Positions 16,501-23,822 of a stretch of DNA of 25,523 bases are shown piece by piece (position 1 is the stretch's first letter; the number at the start of each line of letters is the position of its first letter). Below the pieces are notes generated by a model. The model ran no database searches and had not been told where the DNA came from. It worked only from the letters and a program-made list of their open reading frames with translations. This DNA comes from an uncultured Muribaculaceae bacterium (GTDB lineage Bacteria > Bacteroidota > Bacteroidia > Bacteroidales > Muribaculaceae). The translations under genes and the position numbers were made by a program. Location of the stretch: NCBI GenBank assembly GCA_958439725.1, contig CAUBWJ010000033.1, positions 1 to 25,523 on the forward strand, read 5' to 3'.

Positions 16501-17637
16501 ATGAAAGAATCCGAACTCTCCACCCCCTACTATATCGTCTACGAAGACCGCATGCGCCGCAACCTCAGCCTCATTGACAGCGTGAGAAAACGCTCCGGCG
16601 CCGAGATAATCATGGCTTTCAAGGCCAACGCCGTGTGGCGCACATTCCCGGTCATAAACGAATACGGCTTCGGCTTCACAGCTTCCTCGCTCAACGAGCT
16701 GCAGCTGGGCAACGAATACCTCCACCGCAAGGCCCACAGCTATTGCCCCGTCTACACCGATGCCACCATAGACCGCTTCATAGCCGGTTCCGACCACATC
16801 ACGTTCAACTCCCTCCGCCAGTTTGAGCGCTACGGAGCGCGCGCGGCTGCCGCCGGCGTGAGCCCAGGCCTGAGAGTCAACCCCGAATGCTCGGTGATAG
16901 AGACCGATATCTACAACCCTGCCCTGCCCGGCTCGCGGTTCGGAGTGACGGCCGACATGATACGCCAGGCCGGCGGACTCCCCGAAGGAGTTGAAGGTCT
17001 GCACTTCCACGCCCTCTGCGAATCGGGGCCCGACGACCTTGCCCGCGTGCTCGAAGCCTTCGAGCGCCAGTTCGGCGAGTGGATTCCCGGCCTTAAATGG
17101 GTGAACTTCGGTGGCGGCCATCTGATGACGCGCGAGGGCTACGACACCGACCTCCTCGTGGAGATAATACGCGGTTTCCGCCAGCGTCACCCCGGCGTGC
17201 AGGTGATTCTCGAACCCGGAAGCGCATTCACATGGCGCACCGGCGACCTCATCACCTCCGTGGTGGACATTGTGGAAAATCAGGGCGTATCCACGGCCAT
17301 AATCGACGCATCGTTCGCCTGCCACATGCCCGACTGTCTGGAAATGCCCTACAAGCCTGCCATCACCGGAGCGCTCGAGCCCACGGAAGGCCTGCCCACC
17401 TACCGTCTCGGCGGGAACTCCTGCCTGAGCGGCGACTACGTGGGTTCGTGGTCATTCCCCGAGCCGCTGCATGAGGGCCAGAAACTCCGGCTGGAGGACA
17501 TGAACCACTACACCACCGTGAAAACCAACATGTTCAACGGCATCCAGCACCCCGACATAGTGTACTGCGACGCCGCAGGCCAGTGTACCGTGCTGCGTCA
17601 TTTCACCTACGAAGACTACCGCGACCGCATGTCGTAA
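16501..17637 (+). CDS. nspC: Carboxynorspermidine/carboxyspermidine decarboxylase
   Basis: 378 residues. A PLP enzyme of the alanine-racemase-fold decarboxylases that converts carboxyspermidine or carboxynorspermidine to the polyamine in the cytoplasm. Visible are the PLP lysine Lys41 in MAFKANAVW, His170 in GLHFHALCESG (167-176), the phosphate-binding GGGH (204-207), EPGSAF (238-243), and Cys308/Asp312 in GNSCLSGDYVGSW at the dimer-interface active site. The set fits NspC rather than DAP or ornithine decarboxylases. The partner dehydrogenase that makes the carboxy-polyamine is not in the window. It is embedded between pcrA (15-base gap) and a glycosyltransferase (26-base gap), so probably co-transcribed. 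Confidence 0.93.
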   Translation: MKESELSTPYYIVYEDRMRRNLSLIDSVRKRSGAEIIMAFKANAVWRTFPVINEYGFGFTASSLNELQLGNEYLHRKAHSYCPVYTDATIDRFIAGSDHITFNSLRQFERYGARAAAAGVSPGLRVNPECSVIETDIYNPALPGSRFGVTADMIRQAGGLPEGVEGLHFHALCESGPDDLARVLEAFERQFGEWIPGLKWVNFGGGHLMTREGYDTDLLVEIIRGFRQRHPGVQVILEPGSAFTWRTGDLITSVVDIVENQGVSTAIIDASFACHMPDCLEMPYKPAITGALEPTEGLPTYRLGGNSCLSGDYVGSWSFPEPLHEGQKLRLEDMNHYTTVKTNMFNGIQHPDIVYCDAAGQCTVLRHFTYEDYRDRMS

Positions 17638-17663
17638 GAGCAACCTCCCAATCATTATCAGCC

Positions 17664-18662
17664 ATGCCGAAGTATTCAGTAATCATTCCAGTCTACAACC
17701 GTCCCGACGAGATAGCCGACCTCCTCAGAAGCCTTTCCTCGCAGTCGATGACCGATTTCGAGACAATCATAGTGGAAGACGGCTCTACCGTTCCCTGCCG
17801 CTCCGTTGTCGAGGCCTGGGAGCCCTCGCTCGACGTGCATTATTATTACAAGCCCAACGAAGGACGCTCCATAGCCCGCAACTACGGCATAGAGCGGTCG
17901 AAGGGCTACTATCTTGTGTTCTTCGACAGCGACTGCGTGATTCCGCCCGATTATTTCCGTACGCTCGACGGCTTCCTCACCGCCCACCCCCTCGACTGCT
18001 TCGGAGGCCCCGATGCCGCGCACTCCTCTTTCACTCCCACACAGAAAGCCATAAACTTCGCCATGACCTCCTTCCTTACCACCGGAGGCATACGCGGAGG
18101 AAAAGTGCAGATGGAGAAGTTCGTGCCACGTTCATTCAACATGGGCTATTCGCGCGCCGTCTACGACAAAGTGGGTGGCTTCCGCGAGATGTTTTCCGAA
18201 GATATCGACATGTCCACCCGCATACGTCAGGCCGGATTTACCATAGGCCTGGTGCGCCCCGCCTTCGTCTACCACAAGCGCCGTGTCGACCTGAAGAAAT
18301 TCTGGCGTCAGGTCCATGTGTTCGGCATGTCGCGAATCACCCTCAAACAGCTCTACCCCGACTCGCTGAAACTCGTCCACACCCTCCCGGCCATTGCCGT
18401 GATAATAGGCATGGTGCTGTTACTTCTCGGCATTTTCGTGAGCCCGTGGTGGCTGCTCCCGCTTGGAATCTATGCGGTGCTTCTGTTCCTTGCCGCCCTG
18501 GTTTCCACGCGCTCCTTAGGAGTGTCACTGCGCGCCATACCGGCCGCCGCCATACAGATCACGGGCTACGGCACGGGATTCATACGCGCTTACGTCACCG
18601 ATATCCTTCTTGGCCGCGGTCGCGATATAAACCGCGAAATAGCCATGCGCAAAGGCAAATGA
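17664..18662 (+). CDS. Family 2 glycosyltransferase with C-terminal membrane segments
   Basis: 332 residues from ATG 17664; an open upstream extension overlaps nspC and lacks family similarity. The GT-A fold starts with YSVIIPVYNRPDEI (4-17) and has the nucleotide-sugar/metal motif DSD (88-90) in LVFFDSDC, GGPD (114-117), and the SEDIDMSTR region (178-186) supplying the catalytic acid/base. Two hydrophobic helices (about 240-260 and 263-282) and an amphipathic tail anchor it to the inner membrane. GT2 enzymes add sugars to cell-surface glycans or lipid carriers; donor and acceptor cannot be read from sequence. It sits between nspC and radC in a tight gene run. Confidence 0.85.
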   Translation: MPKYSVIIPVYNRPDEIADLLRSLSSQSMTDFETIIVEDGSTVPCRSVVEAWEPSLDVHYYYKPNEGRSIARNYGIERSKGYYLVFFDSDCVIPPDYFRTLDGFLTAHPLDCFGGPDAAHSSFTPTQKAINFAMTSFLTTGGIRGGKVQMEKFVPRSFNMGYSRAVYDKVGGFREMFSEDIDMSTRIRQAGFTIGLVRPAFVYHKRRVDLKKFWRQVHVFGMSRITLKQLYPDSLKLVHTLPAIAVIIGMVLLLLGIFVSPWWLLPLGIYAVLLFLAALVSTRSLGVSLRAIPAAAIQITGYGTGFIRAYVTDILLGRGRDINREIAMRKGK

Positions 18663-18687
18663 CCATCATCTTCACTCTCCCCTTATC

Positions 18688-19407
18688 ATGCCATCAGAAA
18701 AAACTCCCTCCTACCATCCCGTGCATCTGCGCATAGCCGACCTTGCCGATGCCGACAAACCGCGTGAAAAAGCCCTGGAACTGGGTATACGCTCACTGAC
18801 CGATGCCGAACTCCTCGCCATACTAATAGGCATGGGTGTTCCCGGCAAATCCGTTCTCGAACTTTCACGTGAAATTCTTGCCGCCGCTTCCAACTCTCTT
18901 CCCGAACTGGCCTCCTGGAGCATCCGCGATCTCGCGCGCCGTTTCCACGGCATTGGCACAGCCAAGGCCGTGACGATAGCCGCAGCCCTCGAACTTGGCG
19001 GCCGACGGTCGGATGCCGGTCAGCAGAAAGAGACCGTTATCCGCTCCTCCGCCGATGTCTACGGGCTTATGCGACGCAAGATAGAGGACTGCAGCACCGA
19101 AGAATTCTGGATCGTTGCTCTCAACCAGCGCAACAAGGTGATTTCCTGCGAAAGAATATCGATGGGAGGTGTGGCCTCCACCCTCGTGGATGTGAAAGTG
19201 GTGGCACGCAAGGCAATCGAGCACCTTGCAAGCGCCATAATCCTTGTCCACAACCATCCGTCGGGCAACATGAAACCCTCGGCACAGGACGATTCGCTCA
19301 CCCGCAAAATCAAAGAAGGTGTGGCCCTGCTCGACATCCGCGTCACCGACCACATAATCATCGGCCCGACCTCCTACTACTCCTACGCCGACCAGGGACG
19401 GCTCTGA
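18688..19407 (+). CDS. radC: RadC-family JAB/MPN-domain protein
   Basis: 239 residues, full length for the family. An N-terminal helix-hairpin-helix-like region (about 36-105, with SLTDAELLAILIG and FHGIGTAKA) precedes a JAMM metalloprotease-like domain (about 115-239). Its metal ligands are visible as His188, His190 and Asp201 in LVHNHPSGNMKPSAQDD. RadC was once linked to DNA repair; its biochemical role is not settled. It lies 25 bases after the glycosyltransferase and downstream of pcrA in the same run. Confidence 0.93.
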   Translation: MPSEKTPSYHPVHLRIADLADADKPREKALELGIRSLTDAELLAILIGMGVPGKSVLELSREILAAASNSLPELASWSIRDLARRFHGIGTAKAVTIAAALELGGRRSDAGQQKETVIRSSADVYGLMRRKIEDCSTEEFWIVALNQRNKVISCERISMGGVASTLVDVKVVARKAIEHLASAIILVHNHPSGNMKPSAQDDSLTRKIKEGVALLDIRVTDHIIIGPTSYYSYADQGRL

Positions 19408-19471
19408 ACACTTCAGGCCCCCTTATCATCACCCGCAATAATTACATCTCTTTTATACCAAACCACCACTC

Positions 19472-20521
19472 ATGACATCGGCCCCAAAACGAGAAAATTA
19501 CCTTGACCTGCTCAAATTTTTCGCTATTGCCTCAGTGATTCTCGGACACTGCTCCGAACAGATCACCGGCAATGATTTCTGGACCAATCCTATCTGGAGC
19601 ATCATCTACACTTACCACATGCCTCTTTTCATGATGATTTGCGGTTACTTCTTCAAATCATCTCTGGAAAAACCATTCACCAAAATGGTTGGAAGAAAAG
19701 CTATCCAGCTTCTTCTGCCATGTCTGTCACTTACACTCCTCATCTACGGAATCGACGCCATCACAGGCTTCAATCCGTTTCCCGAATTCTTTGCCCCCGA
19801 TTTCGTTTCAGTAAGCAATGTGCTGTGGTTTCTGAAATGCGTATTCCTTTGCTATATCGTTGCCTACATAGCCTTGCATCTGATCCGAAACACAGCATTG
19901 GCCGCCGTCTCCACTTCCGTTCTGTTCACCGTGCTGCCGGGTGCCGATATCGTCAACTTCAACTTTCTTCTGCCGATGTTCTGGATTGGCTACGGACTGC
20001 GTATGGCCAAAGACCGGGTTGCACGTCACAGAAAGGTGATCTTCACAGTTTCCGCTATCATGTATCTGGGAATGCTGTACTTCTGGAATGGCTACCTCAC
20101 AGTCTACGCTTCGCCAATCGACATCATTGACTGGCATTCACTCACTGTCAATTTTCCCAATCTCGGAATCACCCTTTTCCGTCTGGCCATAGGAACAGCA
20201 GGCAGCATCGCACTGTTCACGCTCGCACCCACTGTCGACAAAATTGCAGCCAGGACTCGTTTCTATCCGGCTCTTTTGGCCGTTGGAAAAGCCACCCTCG
20301 GCATATATGTGGTGCAGACACTTGTGGTCGAGTGCGGCATACATGCGCTTGGAATCTACGTGACCTCTCTTCAGAGCCTCGTTGTGGCACCCTTGCTTGC
20401 ATGCGTATTCCTTCCTGTGTGCTATCTATGCGTCAAGGCCATAAAGAGAAGCCGGATCGCCCGGTTGCTTCTCCTTGGAGAGGAAAGCGCACCGTCGCTC
20501 CGGCTTGACGTTCAGCAGTGA
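19472..20521 (+). CDS. Acyltransferase family 3 membrane protein
   Basis: 349 residues with about ten hydrophobic segments. It opens with the family signature YLDLLKFFAIASVILGHCSE (catalytic-type His in GHC), followed by YHMPLFMMICGYFF. Proteins of this family (OafA/WecH type) transfer acetyl or other acyl groups to sugars of lipopolysaccharide, exopolysaccharide or other surface glycans at the inner membrane. The specific acceptor is unknown. It starts 64 bases after radC, so it may still belong to the pcrA run. Base use is somewhat more AT-rich, with fewer ATA Ile codons than its neighbours, which hints at separate acquisition. It ends 10 bases from the convergent PCMD lipoprotein gene. Confidence 0.87.
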   Translation: MTSAPKRENYLDLLKFFAIASVILGHCSEQITGNDFWTNPIWSIIYTYHMPLFMMICGYFFKSSLEKPFTKMVGRKAIQLLLPCLSLTLLIYGIDAITGFNPFPEFFAPDFVSVSNVLWFLKCVFLCYIVAYIALHLIRNTALAAVSTSVLFTVLPGADIVNFNFLLPMFWIGYGLRMAKDRVARHRKVIFTVSAIMYLGMLYFWNGYLTVYASPIDIIDWHSLTVNFPNLGITLFRLAIGTAGSIALFTLAPTVDKIAARTRFYPALLAVGKATLGIYVVQTLVVECGIHALGIYVTSLQSLVVAPLLACVFLPVCYLCVKAIKRSRIARLLLLGEESAPSLRLDVQQ

Positions 20522-20547
20522 CCCGGTGAATCTATTTTATCGGGTCA
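20519..20547. terminator. Hairpin spanning the stop codons of two convergent genes
   Basis: TGACCCG (20519-20525) and CGGGTCA (20541-20547) form a perfect 7-bp inverted repeat with a 15-base AT-rich loop. It contains the TGA of the acyltransferase gene and the TAG of the facing PCMD lipoprotein gene. There is no U-run on either side, so it is at best a weak shared terminator. Confidence 0.45.
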
Positions 20548-22127
20548 TCAGTATCGTAATCATATAGTAGCTCGACCGAGGTGACGGTGAGAGTGGAGCC
20601 GTTGCCTCCTACGAAGAAATCGCCGTATTTGCTTGCCGATAGTGTGACAAGAATGTATTTCGGCACACGGTCGGTGGCGTAATAGTCGAAAGGCACGGTA
20701 ACCTCCGTGAAATCCTCTATAGGGTCTCCTGACTGGAACAGTCCGTAGGCAATCACACCCGGATCTTCTTTATTGAAAAGATGTCGGTTGTTGGGATTCG
20801 TACGGATTTCGTAGGGCTTGTCCCAGTCGCCCAGTGCGCACCACACGGTACAGGTGTCGGGCTTTCCGAGCATATCAGGGAACTCACGGGCATGGGTAAT
20901 GTTCACGTTCTTGTATTTTATCCTCACTTTCACTTTTGTGGGTCGCTCGGTAAATGGCCGTCCCATGTCAAGGATACCGTTCGTGCCGTCGACCTTCACA
21001 AACGTACCGGCATAGATATTGCCGGCAGCGAGCTTTCCGATAACGGAAATACCCACAAACCGGGTCTCGCACAGTGCGCCTTCATAGCCGGTGGGCGATT
21101 CTGGAACAGCGAGCGGCAGGGTATTGCTCTGGCCCAGTGTCGCTGCGCCACGGTTACCGGTGTCCCAGAACTGCTGGCCGTCCTGTGCCCAGGGTTTCCA
21201 CACCTTGCCGTCCTGCCACCACTGCTCGAAATTGGAGTTGGGGAGCTGCGGCGCGGCGCCGGTGGTGAAGGTCACTTCGTCACTTGTCTGGCCGTCGCTT
21301 ACAGCGCGTACCACGTATGAAGTTGAGGGGTTCAGTCCTATAAGACGGCCTGTGAAGCTGCCGCCTTGGGTCACGATCCAGTTGTCGGGCACCTTTGTCC
21401 AGTTTTCCGACGACGCCTGACGGTATTCAAACCCATGTGAGCGTCCCGCCTCGGCCTCGGCATAAAGCCATGCCACGCATGTCCACGCGTCAACCGACGA
21501 TATAGCCACGGCTACATTGGTGCGTTCAACCGTTATGGTCCATTTCACCGTACGGCCGTGTTCGGTAACATCAACCGTCAAAGGCGAAGTGAAATCCACA
21601 TTTCTGCCCACAAGCGAGGGCGTCACCACGGCATCCGCGCCGCCGAGCTTGAGCGAAGTCACCCTCACGGCCGCCAGCGAAACAGAACCTGACACCGTGG
21701 CCGTAACAGTATGGTTCTCCACATCTATCACCGAGGTTCCCACCTGTCCTGCCACCGTGAAATACCGCTCTATATCCTGACGCCCGGTGATGGTCCATAC
21801 ATAATCCTGATAGATGCTCAGGGTTACGTCCACGGGCGATGTAAGGTCGAGCCCCGAATCAAGCATGGCCGAATCGGGAGTGTGCGCACCGGGAGTAATA
21901 GACCAGTCAAGAACCTTTACATTCTCTATATCAGCCTTCTCGTCAAGATAGACTGTCACCGTGCGCTGGAGCGAATCGATTACCGACGAGCGCGACTGAT
22001 TCTCCACCACAAACGCGGTGAAATTGGGTTGTATGCGGGGATACGGCAGGTCGTTTTTTATACACCCCGTAAGCGAGGCGATGGCGGCGGAACAAATAAA
22101 CGCGCGCCGGATATCAAATGTGAACAC
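20532..22127 (-). CDS. PCMD-domain surface lipoprotein with Ig-like and Fn3-like repeats
   Basis: 531 residues. A signal peptide with lipobox LTGC (Cys22) is followed by KNDLPYPRIQPNF, a start seen in PCMD lipoproteins of Bacteroidota. Two Ig-like units (about 35-125 and 125-205) end in the similar phrases DYVWTITGRQ and TVKWTITVER; an Fn3-like domain (about 206-292, with YVVRAVSDGQTSDEVTFTTG) leads into PNSNFEQWW and the C-terminal beta-sandwich PCMD domain (about 293-531). PCMD ('putative carbohydrate metabolism domain') is suggested to bind or process glycans, but no activity is proven. The start is GTG and overlaps the preceding barrel gene's stop by 14 bases, implying translational coupling. 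It is last in its operon. The domain layout matches the protein at the operon's visible start. Confidence 0.8.
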   Translation of the reverse strand: MFTFDIRRAFICSAAIASLTGCIKNDLPYPRIQPNFTAFVVENQSRSSVIDSLQRTVTVYLDEKADIENVKVLDWSITPGAHTPDSAMLDSGLDLTSPVDVTLSIYQDYVWTITGRQDIERYFTVAGQVGTSVIDVENHTVTATVSGSVSLAAVRVTSLKLGGADAVVTPSLVGRNVDFTSPLTVDVTEHGRTVKWTITVERTNVAVAISSVDAWTCVAWLYAEAEAGRSHGFEYRQASSENWTKVPDNWIVTQGGSFTGRLIGLNPSTSYVVRAVSDGQTSDEVTFTTGAAPQLPNSNFEQWWQDGKVWKPWAQDGQQFWDTGNRGAATLGQSNTLPLAVPESPTGYEGALCETRFVGISVIGKLAAGNIYAGTFVKVDGTNGILDMGRPFTERPTKVKVRIKYKNVNITHAREFPDMLGKPDTCTVWCALGDWDKPYEIRTNPNNRHLFNKEDPGVIAYGLFQSGDPIEDFTEVTVPFDYYATDRVPKYILVTLSASKYGDFFVGGNGSTLTVTSVELLYDYDTDDPIK

Positions 22128-23001
22128 CTATTCCGAAGTTTATATTAAACAAATTGAATCTGAAATTGGCGCCTGAACTGAAGCGCGAGCCTTCTTCCTC
22201 ACGAGTAATGGTGCCGTCCGTGTTATGAAGGTCGGTCACCTGCTTGTCGTGGCGCATGTGAAGACCGAACACGCCGAACGAAACGTTGAAACTCAGGTGG
22301 TCGACCACAAACACGCAGATACCGGGGCTGAAATTCAGCGCGGCCTCGGTGATGTCCGTGCGCGTGTCGTGCATCACGTTGTTATATGGACGCTTGAAGC
22401 GCGACGAACCGCTGCCGAAGCTCAGTGTCACCTCATTGAACACTGCAAAGCGCTTAGAGCGGCCCAGACCCACGTAATTGCGATAGAAAACTCCTATCGA
22501 ATATTTCGAGGAATAGAAGCTCACGTCCCTGATATCGAAACTCAGGTCATCGCCCGCGTTCATTGCAAAGTGCTCCACGTCCGCCTCTTGGCGCGTATAG
22601 TCGAATTTCAGTCCCACGCTCTGGTTGCTGCGGAAGAAATAGCCTACGGTAGGACGTATGGCATACTGTCGTCCGTTGAAATTCAGGTCATTAAGGAACT
22701 GAAGCACCTCCACATCCGATGCGTCGAATTCTCCATAGGAGGCCGTAAGACCGAACGACCATTGCCCCTTGGGAATAAACAGGTAGTTGAAAAGGCCGCG
22801 GTCGTATCGGCCGAAGTTGCGTTCGGGAATTATGAGAGGTACGGTATCGTTGCCTACAATTACTTTTTCGTCCATCTCGGGATGGTGCGGACGCCCCTTG
22901 GTGATACGGGGGCCTATGCTGTCGGGAAGTTCTGCGGCTGCTGCCGAAAACGCGAGCACGCCCACTGCCAGGACCGTAAAGAATATACGTTTCATTTTCA
23001 T
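22114..23001 (-). CDS. Outer-membrane beta-barrel protein (barrel 2)
   Basis: 295 residues with a signal peptide (MKMKRIFFTV to about AAAA at 23). After a short polar segment the protein is a series of alternating amphipathic strands ending in FNINFGIGVHI, the pattern of a small outer-membrane barrel. It shares FIPKGQW (75-81), RNYVGLGRSKRFAVFNE and the general strand order with the next upstream gene product, so the two are paralogues. No named family is recognised. It starts 13 bases after that gene and its stop overlaps the GTG of the PCMD lipoprotein. Role as porin, anchor or exporter for the lipoproteins is inference. Confidence 0.75.
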   Translation of the reverse strand: MKMKRIFFTVLAVGVLAFSAAAAELPDSIGPRITKGRPHHPEMDEKVIVGNDTVPLIIPERNFGRYDRGLFNYLFIPKGQWSFGLTASYGEFDASDVEVLQFLNDLNFNGRQYAIRPTVGYFFRSNQSVGLKFDYTRQEADVEHFAMNAGDDLSFDIRDVSFYSSKYSIGVFYRNYVGLGRSKRFAVFNEVTLSFGSGSSRFKRPYNNVMHDTRTDITEAALNFSPGICVFVVDHLSFNVSFGVFGLHMRHDKQVTDLHNTDGTITREEEGSRFSSGANFRFNLFNINFGIGVHI

Positions 23002-23014
23002 AATTTCTTAAGCC

Positions 23015-23758
23015 TTAGAGATAGAATGCCACTCCGAATGACACCGAAAACAGATTGATTTTGAAGTTGGCATGCTTGGCGTTCCGCTTGGCGATTTTCA
23101 CCTGGTCGGTTACGGCTTTGGTATGCGTATAGCCGAATCCCAGCACGCCTATGTTCACCTCTATCGCCGAATAGTTGTTCAGAAACATGATGAATCCCGG
23201 CGTAAGTCCAACGTTGAGCGTGAAGTTCCGCTCGAAAGTACCCGTGAGGTCCTCGCCTGAGTGGTCTGAGAGTTTCGACTGTCCGCCACCGAGTTCCAGC
23301 TGCACCTCGTTGAAAAATCCGAAACGACGGTTGTCGCCAAGCGAGATATAGTTGCGGAAAGCCGCCGTGCCGAAATAGTCGGAAGTTATCATGTAGAGGT
23401 TATCCGCATCGAAGTGGGTCTCGCTGTCGAGTATCAGCGAGCCTTTGTCGATGCGTGTGCGGCTGCGCTGATAGCGGAATTTGCCGCCGGCGGCCACATT
23501 GTCGTGGAACGAATAGAGAAGCATCGGGCTCACCTTGAAGAGGTAGGTGTCGCCTGTTATGTTCTCGAATATGAAAAACTGATAATTCTTGTTGTTGCTC
23601 TGTTCGTAACTTACACTCACACCGGTAATCCACTGGCCCTTGGGTACGAACTGCACCTGCTCGAGGTCGCGCTTGAATTGTTCCTGGGCAGAGGCATGCG
23701 GAAGGGCTAATGAAAGCGAAGCCACAATCAGGAAGAGGACACGCGTTAGTTTTGGCAT
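23015..23758 (-). CDS. Outer-membrane beta-barrel protein (barrel 1)
   Basis: 247 residues from ATG 23758 (MPKLTRVLFLIV); an earlier in-frame TTG is less likely. The signal peptide ends near ASAQ (about residue 25). The rest is amphipathic beta strands with FVPKGQWITGVSVSY and FRNYISLGDNRRFGFFNEVQL, both closely echoing the downstream barrel protein, and it ends FSVSFGVAFYL, a typical last strand. It is 48 residues shorter than its paralogue, which has an extra polar N-terminal segment. The gene lies between a PCMD protein (64-base gap) and the second barrel (13-base gap). Tandem duplication within the operon is the simplest explanation. Function is not known. Confidence 0.75.
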   Translation of the reverse strand: MPKLTRVLFLIVASLSLALPHASAQEQFKRDLEQVQFVPKGQWITGVSVSYEQSNNKNYQFFIFENITGDTYLFKVSPMLLYSFHDNVAAGGKFRYQRSRTRIDKGSLILDSETHFDADNLYMITSDYFGTAAFRNYISLGDNRRFGFFNEVQLELGGGQSKLSDHSGEDLTGTFERNFTLNVGLTPGFIMFLNNYSAIEVNIGVLGFGYTHTKAVTDQVKIAKRNAKHANFKINLFSVSFGVAFYL

Positions 23759-23822
23759 ATATTTTTTATCAAATGATTGGTTATTCAATTATTGTCTATA
23801 GCGAAGAAACGGATTATGTACG

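Noticed and set aside
16111..17325. 404-codon minus-strand frame across pcrA and nspC
   Set aside because: Lies opposite two complete enzymes with all motifs; no domain of its own.
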